This document shows, one piece after another, positions 19,485 to 27,276 of a stretch of DNA of 64,000 nucleotides; position 1 is the stretch's first letter; every line of letters starts with the position of its first letter. The position numbers were made by a program, and so were the translations under genes. This DNA is from Acetobacter fabarum (GTDB lineage Bacteria; Pseudomonadota; Alphaproteobacteria; Acetobacterales; Acetobacteraceae). Below the pieces are notes generated by a model, which saw only the letters and a program-made list of their open reading frames with translations, had not been told where the DNA came from and did not search any database. Location: assembly GCF_011516925.1 (NCBI RefSeq), contig NZ_WOTG01000001.1, positions 186,001-250,000 of the forward strand, read 5' to 3'.

Positions 19485-20075
19485 ATGACGACCTTACCCT
19501 TGATGCCAAAAGCAACCGCTGTGTGGCTGATCGAAAAGACCGCGCTCAGCTTTGAACAGATTGCCGCTTTTTGTGGGATGCACCCGCTGGAAGTGCAGGC
19601 CATTGCCGATGGTGAAGTCGCTCAGGGCATTGTTGGCTACGACCCCGTTGCCAACCACCAGCTTGCACTTGAAGAAATCCGCCGTTGCGAAGCAACACCT
19701 ACGGCGCGGCTTAAAATTCTGGCCACCAACAACCCCGTGCGCCGCCGCTCCAAGGGTGCGCGTTACACGCCGGTTGCCAAGCGCCATGACCGTCCGGATG
19801 GTATTGCCTTCCTGCTGCGCAACTACCCGCAGCTGAGCGAACAGCAGATTGTAAAACTGCTTGGCACCACCAAGGACACCATTGCCAAGGTGCGCGACAA
19901 GCAACACTGGAACACACCCAACATCAAACCGCGTGACCCGGTGACCGTTGGCCTGTGCAGCCAGACAGACCTGAACGCAGCCGTAGCCGACGCCAATGCC
20001 CGGCTTGAGCGCGAAGGGGCGGAAATTCCCGTACCTGCACTGGATGCAGGTGATCTTGATTTTTCTGCTGAATAA
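19485..20075 (+). CDS. trcR: DUF1013 protein, TrcR-type cell-cycle transcriptional regulator
   Basis: 196 residues from ATG 19485 (AGGATAGAAG upstream). The frame runs open to 19341, but that part overlaps a low-complexity region with no start signal. The sequence (LPLMPKATAVWLIEKTALSFEQIAAFCGMHPLEV, then FLLRNYPQLSEQQIVKLLGTTKDTIAKVRD) contains two helix-turn-helix-like segments and matches the alphaproteobacterial DUF1013 family, annotated as the cell-cycle regulator TrcR. It probably binds DNA or RNA polymerase. It stands alone between two terminators. Confidence 0.85.
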   Translation: MTTLPLMPKATAVWLIEKTALSFEQIAAFCGMHPLEVQAIADGEVAQGIVGYDPVANHQLALEEIRRCEATPTARLKILATNNPVRRRSKGARYTPVAKRHDRPDGIAFLLRNYPQLSEQQIVKLLGTTKDTIAKVRDKQHWNTPNIKPRDPVTVGLCSQTDLNAAVADANARLEREGAEIPVPALDAGDLDFSAE

Positions 20076-20083
20076 AATCCTGC

Positions 20084-20137
20084 CGGATTTATCTGCCGCT
20101 TTTACATGTGCGGCAGATAAATCCGCACTGCGTTTTT
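20084..20137. terminator. Bidirectional terminator between trcR and the DUF465 gene
   Basis: Perfect 16-bp stem: CGGATTTATCTGCCGC (20084-20099) and GCGGCAGATAAATCCG (20110-20125), with TTTTT at 20133-20137. It serves trcR and may also stop the convergent small gene. Confidence 0.8.
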
Positions 20138-20300
20138 AGCCCGCCAGCCGTTCAATTTCTTCCTTGATCCTGAGCTTTTGCAGCTTCAGGCACATCAGAA
20201 CGCGCTCATCCGGTCTGGGCCTGCCCCCTTCGGAAGCAATCTTCTGGTCAATATGGGAATGGCGGTGTTTGAGAGACTCTATCCTTGCTAGGCGCGCCAT
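20136..20300 (-). CDS. DUF465 (YdcH-type) small protein, copy 1
   Basis: 54 residues, ATG at 20300, TAA at 20136-20138. The translation begins MARLARIESLKHRHSHIDQK and continues with VLMCLKLQKLRIKEEIERL. This is the DUF465 pattern of an antiparallel helical hairpin: H-x-x-L/I-D in the first helix and L-K-x-x-K-L-x-I-K-E in the second. Function is unknown in the family. A second, clearly different copy lies divergently at 20531-20737. Confidence 0.85.
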   Translation of the reverse strand: MARLARIESLKHRHSHIDQKIASEGGRPRPDERVLMCLKLQKLRIKEEIERLAG

Positions 20301-20530
20301 GGCTGCCTCCATTCGGTTAGTGACTCTTTTACGCTAGCGTACAGACGGCCAGAAATTTCATGTTAATTTCATATTCCACTGCATGCCGATATGCGCTGTG
20401 CACATGGAACTTTTTCCCGTTTGCGCAAGCTGGTCGCGCAATGCATGGTTGGTAAAGAGCGCCATAAATGCAACAACGGAGTAATCCGATTGAATGCACG
20501 AGTCAGATGCACACAGGGAGAACCAGCGCC

Positions 20531-20737
20531 ATGATGCAAGACCGCGAGTCACTACTGGGGCAGCTTCTTGAGCTGCGAAGCGAGCATCGTGATCTGGATA
20601 CGGTCATCAACAGAATGACCAATGAGACAACCTTTATCGACCAGTTGTACCTTCAGCGGCTGAAAAAACGGAAATTACTGCTCAAAGACCGCATAACACG
20701 GGTTGAAAGCCAGCTGATACCCGACAATATTGCCTGA
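20531..20737 (+). CDS. DUF465 (YdcH-type) small protein, copy 2
   Basis: 68 residues from ATG 20531 (GGGAG about 10 nt upstream; ATG 20534 is equally possible). The sequence LRSEHRDLDTVINRMT...LYLQRLKKRKLLLKDRITRVESQL is the classic DUF465 helical hairpin. The frame extends upstream to 20468 without a ribosome binding site. It lies 45 nt before purE on the same strand, so co-transcription is possible. The family's function is not known. Confidence 0.85.
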   Translation: MMQDRESLLGQLLELRSEHRDLDTVINRMTNETTFIDQLYLQRLKKRKLLLKDRITRVESQLIPDNIA

Positions 20738-20782
20738 CTTTGCAACAGGACCAGCATTAGCAAGACCGGATACCCTACCCCT

Positions 20783-21334
20783 GTGAACACAACAGCCCCC
20801 CAGACCACCACCTCCCACGCAGCAGATAACAGCGCAGCGGCCGCGCCCCCCAAGGTTGGCATTATCATGGGCAGCCAGTCAGACTGGGAAACCATGCGCC
20901 ATGCCGATGCCATTCTGAACACGCTGGAAATCCCGCACGAAACCCGCATTGTCTCTGCCCACCGTACACCGGACCGGCTGGCGGAATACGCCCGTACGGC
21001 GGCGGATCGGGGGTTGTCTGTTATTATCGCCGGGGCTGGGGGCGCAGCCCACCTGCCCGGCATGTGCGCGGCATGGACCCGCCTGCCCGTGCTGGGTGTG
21101 CCTGTGGAATCCCGCGCACTCAAAGGCATGGACAGCCTGCTCTCCATTGTGCAGATGCCCGGTGGCGTACCCGTTGGCACACTGGCCATTGGCTCGGCCG
21201 GGGCCAAGAACGCAGCCTTGCTGGCGGCCTCCATTCTGGCCCTGCAAAACCCCGAACTGGCCGCACGGCTGGAAGCATGGCGCGCGGTACAGACCGCATC
21301 GGTTGCCGATACACCCGTGACAGAAAACGAATGA
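20783..21334 (+). CDS. purE: N5-carboxyaminoimidazole ribonucleotide mutase
   Basis: 183 residues from GTG 20783. PurE class I marks: [23 protein letters not shown] and the [10 protein letters not shown] loop with the mutase histidine. It converts N5-CAIR to CAIR in purine synthesis. About 20 extra N-terminal residues (Thr/Ala-rich) precede the fold. Its TGA overlaps the ATG of purK (ATGA at 21331), a translationally coupled pair. Confidence 0.93.
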   Translation: MNTTAPQTTTSHAADNSAAAAPPKVGIIMGSQSDWETMRHADAILNTLEIPHETRIVSAHRTPDRLAEYARTAADRGLSVIIAGAGGAAHLPGMCAAWTRLPVLGVPVESRALKGMDSLLSIVQMPGGVPVGTLAIGSAGAKNAALLAASILALQNPELAARLEAWRAVQTASVADTPVTENE

Positions 21335-22503
21335 CCCATACACACGCAGCTCTGGCCCCCAATGCCGTTATTGGCATTGTGGGGGGGGGGCAGCTTGGCC
21401 GCATGTCTGCTGTTGCAGCCTCCCGGCTGGGCTATAAAACGCATATTCTTGCTCAGGACGCACATGGCCCGGCCGCACAGGTTTGCAGCGCCATAACCCT
21501 TGGTGCGTATGATGACCCCGCAGCACTGGACGCTTTTGCCAAAGCGGTTGATGTGGTCACCTTCGAGTTTGAAAACATTAGTGCCGATGCACTGGACCGG
21601 CTGAGCAGGCACTGCCCTGTGCGCCCGTCGGGCAATATCCTGCGCATCAGCCAGGACCGGCTGGCGGAAAAAACCTTTCTGGCAGAAGCCGGGGTACCAC
21701 TGGCACCGTGGCATGCGGTAACGGACCATGCCTCCCTGCACGCAGCGGCAGACCGGCTGGGCTTTCCACTTATCCTCAAAACCACCCGCAACGGGTATGA
21801 TGGCAAGGGCCAGCGCCGTGTGCAAAGTGCTGCGGAACTGGATGAAGCCTTTGCTGCACTCGCGCCGCACCCGCTGGTGGCCGAAGGCATGGTCGATTTT
21901 GCCTGCGAACTGAGCGTTATGGTCGCCCGCGGCACAGATGGCACAACCCGGTGCTTTGACACGGTTCTCAACCACCACTGGCACGGCATTCTGGACCTGA
22001 CACTCGCCCCGGCCCCCGTGCCTGAAAGCGTTGCGGCAGAAGCCGGCCGGCTGGCCGCCCTTATTGCCGAGCGGTTTGATCTGGTTGGCATTATGGGCGT
22101 GGAGATGTTCCTTGTGCGTGATGGCTCACTCATGGTGAACGAGGTCGCACCTCGCCCCCATAATTCGGGCCACTGGACTATGGATGCCTGCGCGCAGGAC
22201 CAGTTTGACATGCACATCCGCGCAGTTGCGGGCCTGCCCCTGCCCCACGCCACCCGCCATTCGGATGCGGTGATGAAAAACCTTGTAGGCCCCGAAGATA
22301 TGGCCCTGTGGCCCGCCATTTTGGCTAATCCGGGCCATATCCCGCATCTGTACGGCAAAAAAGAGGCCCGTGAAGGGCGCAAGATGGGGCATGTGAATAT
22401 TCTGTTCCCCTACGGCGCACTCCCCGGGGACTGGGGCATACAGGCAGCTCTTGGCCCGCTGGCAACCAAGTGTGCCTCCCCCCCACCTGCGGGCGAAGAC
22501 TGA
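21331..22503 (+). CDS. purK: N5-carboxyaminoimidazole ribonucleotide synthase
   Basis: 390 residues from the ATG overlapping the purE stop; a longer in-frame opening inside purE is not used. ATP-grasp enzyme making N5-CAIR from AIR, bicarbonate and ATP. Marks: [12 protein letters not shown] at the N-terminus, the ATP-binding lysine region [13 protein letters not shown] and the Mg-binding [14 protein letters not shown]. It acts with PurE directly downstream in the pathway. Confidence 0.93.
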   Translation: MTHTHAALAPNAVIGIVGGGQLGRMSAVAASRLGYKTHILAQDAHGPAAQVCSAITLGAYDDPAALDAFAKAVDVVTFEFENISADALDRLSRHCPVRPSGNILRISQDRLAEKTFLAEAGVPLAPWHAVTDHASLHAAADRLGFPLILKTTRNGYDGKGQRRVQSAAELDEAFAALAPHPLVAEGMVDFACELSVMVARGTDGTTRCFDTVLNHHWHGILDLTLAPAPVPESVAAEAGRLAALIAERFDLVGIMGVEMFLVRDGSLMVNEVAPRPHNSGHWTMDACAQDQFDMHIRAVAGLPLPHATRHSDAVMKNLVGPEDMALWPAILANPGHIPHLYGKKEAREGRKMGHVNILFPYGALPGDWGIQAALGPLATKCASPPPAGED

Positions 22504-22514
22504 ACACCCCCACG

Positions 22515-22532
22515 GCCTGAGCAGAAGAGGCG
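22515..22532. repeat. Weak copy of a short GCCTGAGC...AGAGGCG palindrome
   Basis: GCCTGAGCAGAAGAGGCG, just after the purK stop; similar to the two fuller copies at 29098 and 36325. Confidence 0.25.
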
Positions 22533-22535
22533 CGG

Positions 22536-23249
22536 CTACAGCAGCCCTGCTTCCTTCATGCTCAGGACCCGCTCCCGGCCTACAATCAGGTGGTCCGCCA
22601 CGTGCAGCCCTACAACGCGGGCGGCGGCAATGATCTGCGCAGTCATGCTCATATCCTCGGCAGAGGGCATAACATCGCCGCTTGGGTGGTTGTGCACCAG
22701 CACAAAACCACCCGCCCGCAAAGCCAGTGCGCGCCTGACAATCTCACGCGGGTAAACGGGAGCATGGTCCACCGTACCGCGCCCCATAACCTCCTCCCCC
22801 ACAAGCCGATTGGCTGCATCAAGGAACACTACGCGCATCTGCTCGGTTTTTTCATGCGCCATAAGGGCAGACAGATACGCATTCAGGGCCGGGCGTTCGA
22901 GCAGTACACTCCCCTGCTGCAAACGCGCACGGTGCAGGCGGAACGCACTCTCACGCGCAAGAATTAACAACACGCGCGCAGCTTCGGGGAGCAGGCTTAC
23001 ACTCCCCTCGTGCTGTGCCGCTGCCGCCAGCACGGCAGAGAGGGTTGCGTATTCCCCCATCAAAGCTTCAGCCTGCTCAATGGCCTGTGCTTGGGCCATA
23101 CCTGCCGCCCCAAGCAATGCGGCAAGGCATTGCCTGTCATCCCGCCCTACGGCTTTAGCCTGAGGCAGCCCCGGCACCAGCCCTTCTGGCGGCCTTGTTA
23201 AAAAAGCCATGCCATCGGCCATGCCCGGTGGAGTATGGGGGCGGCTCAC
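22536..23249 (-). CDS. RadC-family JAMM/MPN+ protein with intact metal motif
   Basis: 237 residues from GTG 23249, whose GTGA overlaps the stop of the upstream RadC paralogue; a longer start at 23282 is possible. The C-terminal JAMM domain (about 118-237) is complete: Glu152 (RLVGEEV), then His186-x-His188, Ser196 and Asp199 (HNHPSGD...PSAED), the full ExnHxHx7SxxD zinc motif. The N-terminal third is a divergent form of the RadC helix-hairpin-helix region. RadC proteins are thought to be metal-dependent hydrolases, but no substrate is established; the old repair role is doubtful. Confidence 0.88.
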   Translation of the reverse strand: MSRPHTPPGMADGMAFLTRPPEGLVPGLPQAKAVGRDDRQCLAALLGAAGMAQAQAIEQAEALMGEYATLSAVLAAAAQHEGSVSLLPEAARVLLILARESAFRLHRARLQQGSVLLERPALNAYLSALMAHEKTEQMRVVFLDAANRLVGEEVMGRGTVDHAPVYPREIVRRALALRAGGFVLVHNHPSGDVMPSAEDMSMTAQIIAAARVVGLHVADHLIVGRERVLSMKEAGLL

Positions 23250-24007
23250 CAGTCTGCTGCCATCTGGCGTGCACTTGCCCATGCACTCGCCCCAACCACC
23301 ATATGGTCATGCACGCTAACCGCAAGCAAAGGCGCAGCTTTGCGCAGGCTCGCAACAAAAGGCGTGCAATTCTGGAGCAAGGTTTGCACGTCCTGCCCCG
23401 GTTCGGCCAGATACACGCTCACAATCGCACTGGCCTGCACCTCCAGCGCGCGTTGCAGAACATGGGCCACAGCCTGCTGCACACGCTCTGCTTCGACTTT
23501 TGCGGTTGGCATGGCCCATACCAGTTGCTCGTCCGCCAGCAGGGTATTGCGGCTATCCAGCAGCAGCATGCGCATCTGCGGCCGCTCCGCCGTGCGCAAA
23601 ACCGTGTTGCAATACAGCAAAAGACTGTCCCAATCGCCCAGATAGGCACGGTTACTGCCGCCATCGCGCACCAGACAGGCTGCCACATCCGGCAACTGTG
23701 CGCACAAGGCTGCGGCACCGCGTGGTGCCCCCGCCCCCTGCAACACCGCAGACGCGGAATCGAGCACAGCGGAAAAAGACCCGAACTGGTTGATCAGGCT
23801 TTTGGCCAAGGGTTTGGTATCGCGCCGGGGGACGCCGTAAAACAGCAGCATTTCCAGCAATTCGTAATCAGCCAGCCCGCCCGCACCGTGGGCCAGCACC
23901 CGCTGGCGCATACGTTTGCGATGCCCCACAGGCCCGGTTGATGCAAACACGCTCCCCCCTTCCTGAACGGAAGAAGCCGGGGGCGGTGGCATCTTTGTTT
24001 TCGCCAT
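23246..24007 (-). CDS. RadC-family paralogue with degenerate (MPN-) metal site
   Basis: 253 residues. The N-terminal part (28-95) is a good RadC helix-hairpin-helix region: GHRKRMRQRVL, LADYELLEMLLFYGVPRRDTK, LAKSLINQFGSFSAVLD. The C-terminal half (about 122-253) follows the RadC fold (MRMLLLDSRNTLLADEQ, HDHMVVG). At the JAMM position, though, it reads VYLAEPGQD (198-206): both metal-binding histidines are gone. It is therefore probably not a hydrolase. It is translated immediately before the intact paralogue with overlapping stop and start. The ATG at 24007 faces the uvrD promoter. Confidence 0.85.
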   Translation of the reverse strand: MAKTKMPPPPASSVQEGGSVFASTGPVGHRKRMRQRVLAHGAGGLADYELLEMLLFYGVPRRDTKPLAKSLINQFGSFSAVLDSASAVLQGAGAPRGAAALCAQLPDVAACLVRDGGSNRAYLGDWDSLLLYCNTVLRTAERPQMRMLLLDSRNTLLADEQLVWAMPTAKVEAERVQQAVAHVLQRALEVQASAIVSVYLAEPGQDVQTLLQNCTPFVASLRKAAPLLAVSVHDHMVVGASAWASARQMAADW

Positions 24008-24020
24008 CCTATTGCTCCGA

Positions 24021-24049
24021 TTGGCCTGAGGCGGACATCACTATATAAG
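24021..24049 (+). promoter_or_regulatory. Promoter immediately upstream of uvrD
   Basis: TTGGCC (24021-24026), 17-bp spacer, TATAAG (24044-24049). The predicted start of transcription falls on or within a few bases of the start codons at 24053/24056, so the message may be leaderless. Confidence 0.5.
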
Positions 24050-24052
24050 AGA

Positions 24053-26278
24053 ATGGTGACGACATTCGAGCCCCCTTCTCACCCCACCTCCGATGCTGCT
24101 CCGCAGAGCGGCTCCTCCTACCTTGCGCGCCTGAACCCGGAGCAACGCGCGGCCATTGAGACAACAGATGGCCCGCTGCTGGTTCTGGCTGGTGCAGGAA
24201 CCGGCAAAACCCGTGTGCTAACCACACGTTTTGCCCATGTCCTGCTGACCGAGCGCGCAAAGCCGTGGCAGATACTGGCGGTAACCTTTACCAACAAGGC
24301 TGCGCGGGAAATGCGCGAGCGTGTTGCCCTGCTCCTTGGTGCACCGGCAGAGGGGCTGTGGCTTGGCACCTTCCATGCCCTGTGCGCACGCATGCTGCGC
24401 CGCCACGCGGAATATGTGGGGCTGACCCAGAGCTTTACCATTCTGGACACGGACGACCAGCTCCGCCTGCTCAAGCAGGTTATGGAACCCTGGCAGATTG
24501 ACACCAAACGCTGGCCCGCCCCCGGCCTGCTTGGGGTTATCCAGCGCTGGAAGGACCGGGGGTTAACGCCTGCGCGTGTCACCCCGTCCGAAGATACGGA
24601 CTTTGCCAATCATCACGCCCGCGCCATTTACGAGGCTTATCAGGCCCGCCTGATACAGCTCAACGCCTGCGACTTTGGCGATCTGATGCTCCACGTGACC
24701 GAAATCCTGCGGACCCGCCCCGATGTGCTGGCCCAGTACCACCGGTTGTTCCGCTATATTCTGGTCGATGAGTATCAGGATACCAACACCGTGCAGTATC
24801 TGTGGCTGCGCCTGCTGGCCAAACAGGCCGATGGCACGGCCAATATCTGCTGCGTGGGGGATGATGACCAGTCCATCTACTCCTGGCGTGGTGCGGAAGT
24901 GGAAAACATTCTGCGGTTTGAAAAAGATTTTCCCGGCGCAAAAATTGTCCGGCTGGAACGGAACTACCGCTCGACCCGCCACATTCTGGGTGCCGCCGCG
25001 GGGCTGATCGCCCATAACGGGGAACGGCTGGGCAAAACCCTGCGCTCGGGGCGGGATGACCCCTCGGATGGGGAAAAAGTGCTGGTCACCAGCGTATGGG
25101 ATTCAGACGCCGAGGCCCGCAGCGTGTGCGACATAGCCGAGCGCCTGCACCACAAGGGGCAGTCTCTGGCGGAAATGGCCATTCTGGTCCGTGCCGGGTT
25201 CCAGACCCGTGCATTTGAGGAGCGGCTTGTACAGACCGGCCTGCCCTACCGCATTGTTGGTGGTGTGCGCTTTTACGAGCGAGCCGAAATCCGCGATGCA
25301 CTGGCCTATATGCGCGTGGTCAGCCAACCGGCGGATGATCTGGCGTTCGAGCGGATCATCAACGTGCCCAAGCGCGGCGTTGGCCCGGCCAGCCTGCAAA
25401 AACTGCGCGAGGCGGCCCGCTTTGCCAATACTCCGGTGAGTGTTGCAACCCAGACCATGCTCGAAACCGGCCAGCTCAAGGGCAAAATGGCCGACCAGTT
25501 GCGCACACTCACCAATGCCCTGAACACCACGCGAGATATTCTGGGCCGTGAAGGACACGTGCTGGCCGTTGAACACCTGCTGGAAGAGAGCGGCTACCTT
25601 GAAATGTGGCGCCTTGACCGCTCGCCCGAAGCCCCCGGGCGGCTGGAAAACCTGAAGGAACTTGTGCGCGCTCTGGCCGATTTTGGCACGCTTGGCGAGT
25701 TTTTGGAGCATGTCTCCCTTGTCATGGAGACGGACGAAAAAGCGCAGGATGCCAAACTCTCGATCATGACACTCCACGGAGCCAAAGGGCTGGAGTTTGA
25801 TACGGTGTTCCTCCCCGGTTGGGAGGAAGGGGTTTTTCCCTCCCAGCGCACGCTGGATGAAGGCGGGCTTAAAGGGCTGGAGGAGGAACGGCGTCTGGCC
25901 TATGTGGGCATTACCCGTGCACGCAAACAGGCCATGATCTTCCATGCCGGGAGCCGGCGCATTTACGCCAACTGGCAGCCTTCCATGCCCAGCCGCTTTC
26001 TGGATGAACTGCCAGAGGAGCACATCAGCCGCAAAAACGAAGGCGGCTCCGCCCGCCGCGGCCTGTTTGCCGAACAGAGCCTGTTTGACAGCGGCCCCGT
26101 TGTGGCCCGCCGCAAACGCCCGCCCGAAGCGGAACCAGCCTTTGAGCTGGGGCAGCAGGTCCGCCACCCCCGTTTTGGTGTGGGCATCGTTATTGCGGCT
26201 GACCGCAACCATCTGGAAATCGCGTTTGAAGACGCGAGCACAAAACGACTTCTTTCCTCCTTTATCGAGAAACTATAA
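24053..26278 (+). CDS. uvrD: ATP-dependent DNA helicase UvrD/PcrA
   Basis: 741 residues, superfamily 1A 3'-5' helicase for mismatch and excision repair and for clearing stalled replication. Motif I is AGAGTGKT (46-53), then TFTNKAAREM, motif II DEYQDTN, motif III GDDDQSIYSWRGA, motif IV RLERNYRST, and motifs V/VI in MTLHGAKGLEF and VGITRARK. The C-terminal Tudor-like segment (GQQVRHPRFGVGIV) is present. The start is ATG 24053 or GTG 24056, with no Shine-Dalgarno at a normal distance. Its stop overlaps the ATG of prmA. Confidence 0.92.
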   Translation: MVTTFEPPSHPTSDAAPQSGSSYLARLNPEQRAAIETTDGPLLVLAGAGTGKTRVLTTRFAHVLLTERAKPWQILAVTFTNKAAREMRERVALLLGAPAEGLWLGTFHALCARMLRRHAEYVGLTQSFTILDTDDQLRLLKQVMEPWQIDTKRWPAPGLLGVIQRWKDRGLTPARVTPSEDTDFANHHARAIYEAYQARLIQLNACDFGDLMLHVTEILRTRPDVLAQYHRLFRYILVDEYQDTNTVQYLWLRLLAKQADGTANICCVGDDDQSIYSWRGAEVENILRFEKDFPGAKIVRLERNYRSTRHILGAAAGLIAHNGERLGKTLRSGRDDPSDGEKVLVTSVWDSDAEARSVCDIAERLHHKGQSLAEMAILVRAGFQTRAFEERLVQTGLPYRIVGGVRFYERAEIRDALAYMRVVSQPADDLAFERIINVPKRGVGPASLQKLREAARFANTPVSVATQTMLETGQLKGKMADQLRTLTNALNTTRDILGREGHVLAVEHLLEESGYLEMWRLDRSPEAPGRLENLKELVRALADFGTLGEFLEHVSLVMETDEKAQDAKLSIMTLHGAKGLEFDTVFLPGWEEGVFPSQRTLDEGGLKGLEEERRLAYVGITRARKQAMIFHAGSRRIYANWQPSMPSRFLDELPEEHISRKNEGGSARRGLFAEQSLFDSGPVVARRKRPPEAEPAFELGQQVRHPRFGVGIVIAADRNHLEIAFEDASTKRLLSSFIEKL

Positions 26279-27192
26279 TGGCCCCCACACCCCGCCGCCA
26301 CGCTACAAGCCTGGAAACCATTTCTGTCACCGTACCCGAAGCTGCGGTGGAAGCTTACGAAAACGCCATTGGCAGCGTCTGCACCACGGTTGGTATTTTT
26401 GAGGCCAACCCCGAAGGCACTCAGTGGCGGGTTGAGGGCGTAAAAGACACGGGCCACCGTGAGGACGAACTGACACTGGCCCTTATGCTGGCCGAACTGA
26501 CCAGTGGCGTATCCGCCCCGCTGGAACGCGCGGCAACCGAAGCCGAAGGCTGGCTTGCCCGCACTTATGAGGCTTTTCCCGAACAGAAGGTGGGCAAACG
26601 CTTTGTGGTGCGCGGCACCCATCTGCCCGATGCCCCCGAGGCAACCCGCATTGTGCTCACGCTGGATGCAGGCGTGGCTTTTGGCTCGGGCGAGCATGGT
26701 TCCACCCGTGGCTGCCTGCGCGCACTGGAACGCATTGCCCACCGCCACCCCCGCCGTATTCTGGACCTTGGCTGTGGCACGGGTATTCTGGCCATGGCCG
26801 CAGCAGCCCTTTTGCACCAGAAGGTGCTGGCGGTGGATATTGAGCCGTGGTCGGTCCGTGTTTCCGCCCAGAATGCGCGGCGTAACCGGCTGAACCGTGC
26901 CCTTACCTGCCGCCTTGGCAATGGCTGGCAAACGCCCGCCATCCGCAAGAACGCACCGTATGATCTGGTTTTTGCCAATATTCTGGCCCGCCCGCTGTGC
27001 CTTATGGCCAAGGATCTGGCACAGGCACTGGCCCCCGGCGGCACGGTTATTCTGGCAGGCCTGCTGCAAACGCAAATCCGCATGGTGCTGGCGGCCCACC
27101 GCAGGCAGGGGCTGGTGCTTGAGCAGGTCCTGACCGAAGGGGACTGGGCAACCCTGATCCTGCGCCGCCCCGGCGGCTCTTGCCCCGCCTGA
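26278..27192 (+). CDS. prmA: Ribosomal protein L11 methyltransferase
   Basis: 304 residues, class I SAM methyltransferase that trimethylates L11. The SAM loop is ILDLGCGTGILAMAAAAL, the acidic residue is in AVDIEPWSVRVSAQNA, and the product-binding motif is FANILARPL. The N-terminal L11-binding domain (about 12-90) is present, with typical length. ATG overlaps the uvrD stop by one base (TAATG), so the genes are translationally coupled. Confidence 0.9.
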   Translation: MAPTPRRHATSLETISVTVPEAAVEAYENAIGSVCTTVGIFEANPEGTQWRVEGVKDTGHREDELTLALMLAELTSGVSAPLERAATEAEGWLARTYEAFPEQKVGKRFVVRGTHLPDAPEATRIVLTLDAGVAFGSGEHGSTRGCLRALERIAHRHPRRILDLGCGTGILAMAAAALLHQKVLAVDIEPWSVRVSAQNARRNRLNRALTCRLGNGWQTPAIRKNAPYDLVFANILARPLCLMAKDLAQALAPGGTVILAGLLQTQIRMVLAAHRRQGLVLEQVLTEGDWATLILRRPGGSCPA

Positions 27193-27276
27193 TCTTTTGC
27201 CACACCTTTGCGCAGGGCAGCCTATGCCTGGGCTATCCTGCGCCAAACCTTAGCCCCAAATCTGCGGAGTAGTACC

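Noticed and set aside
21064-21330. Extended N-terminus of purK inside purE
   Set aside because: The ATGA overlap at 21331 gives the standard PurK start; the extension is an out-of-frame reading of purE.
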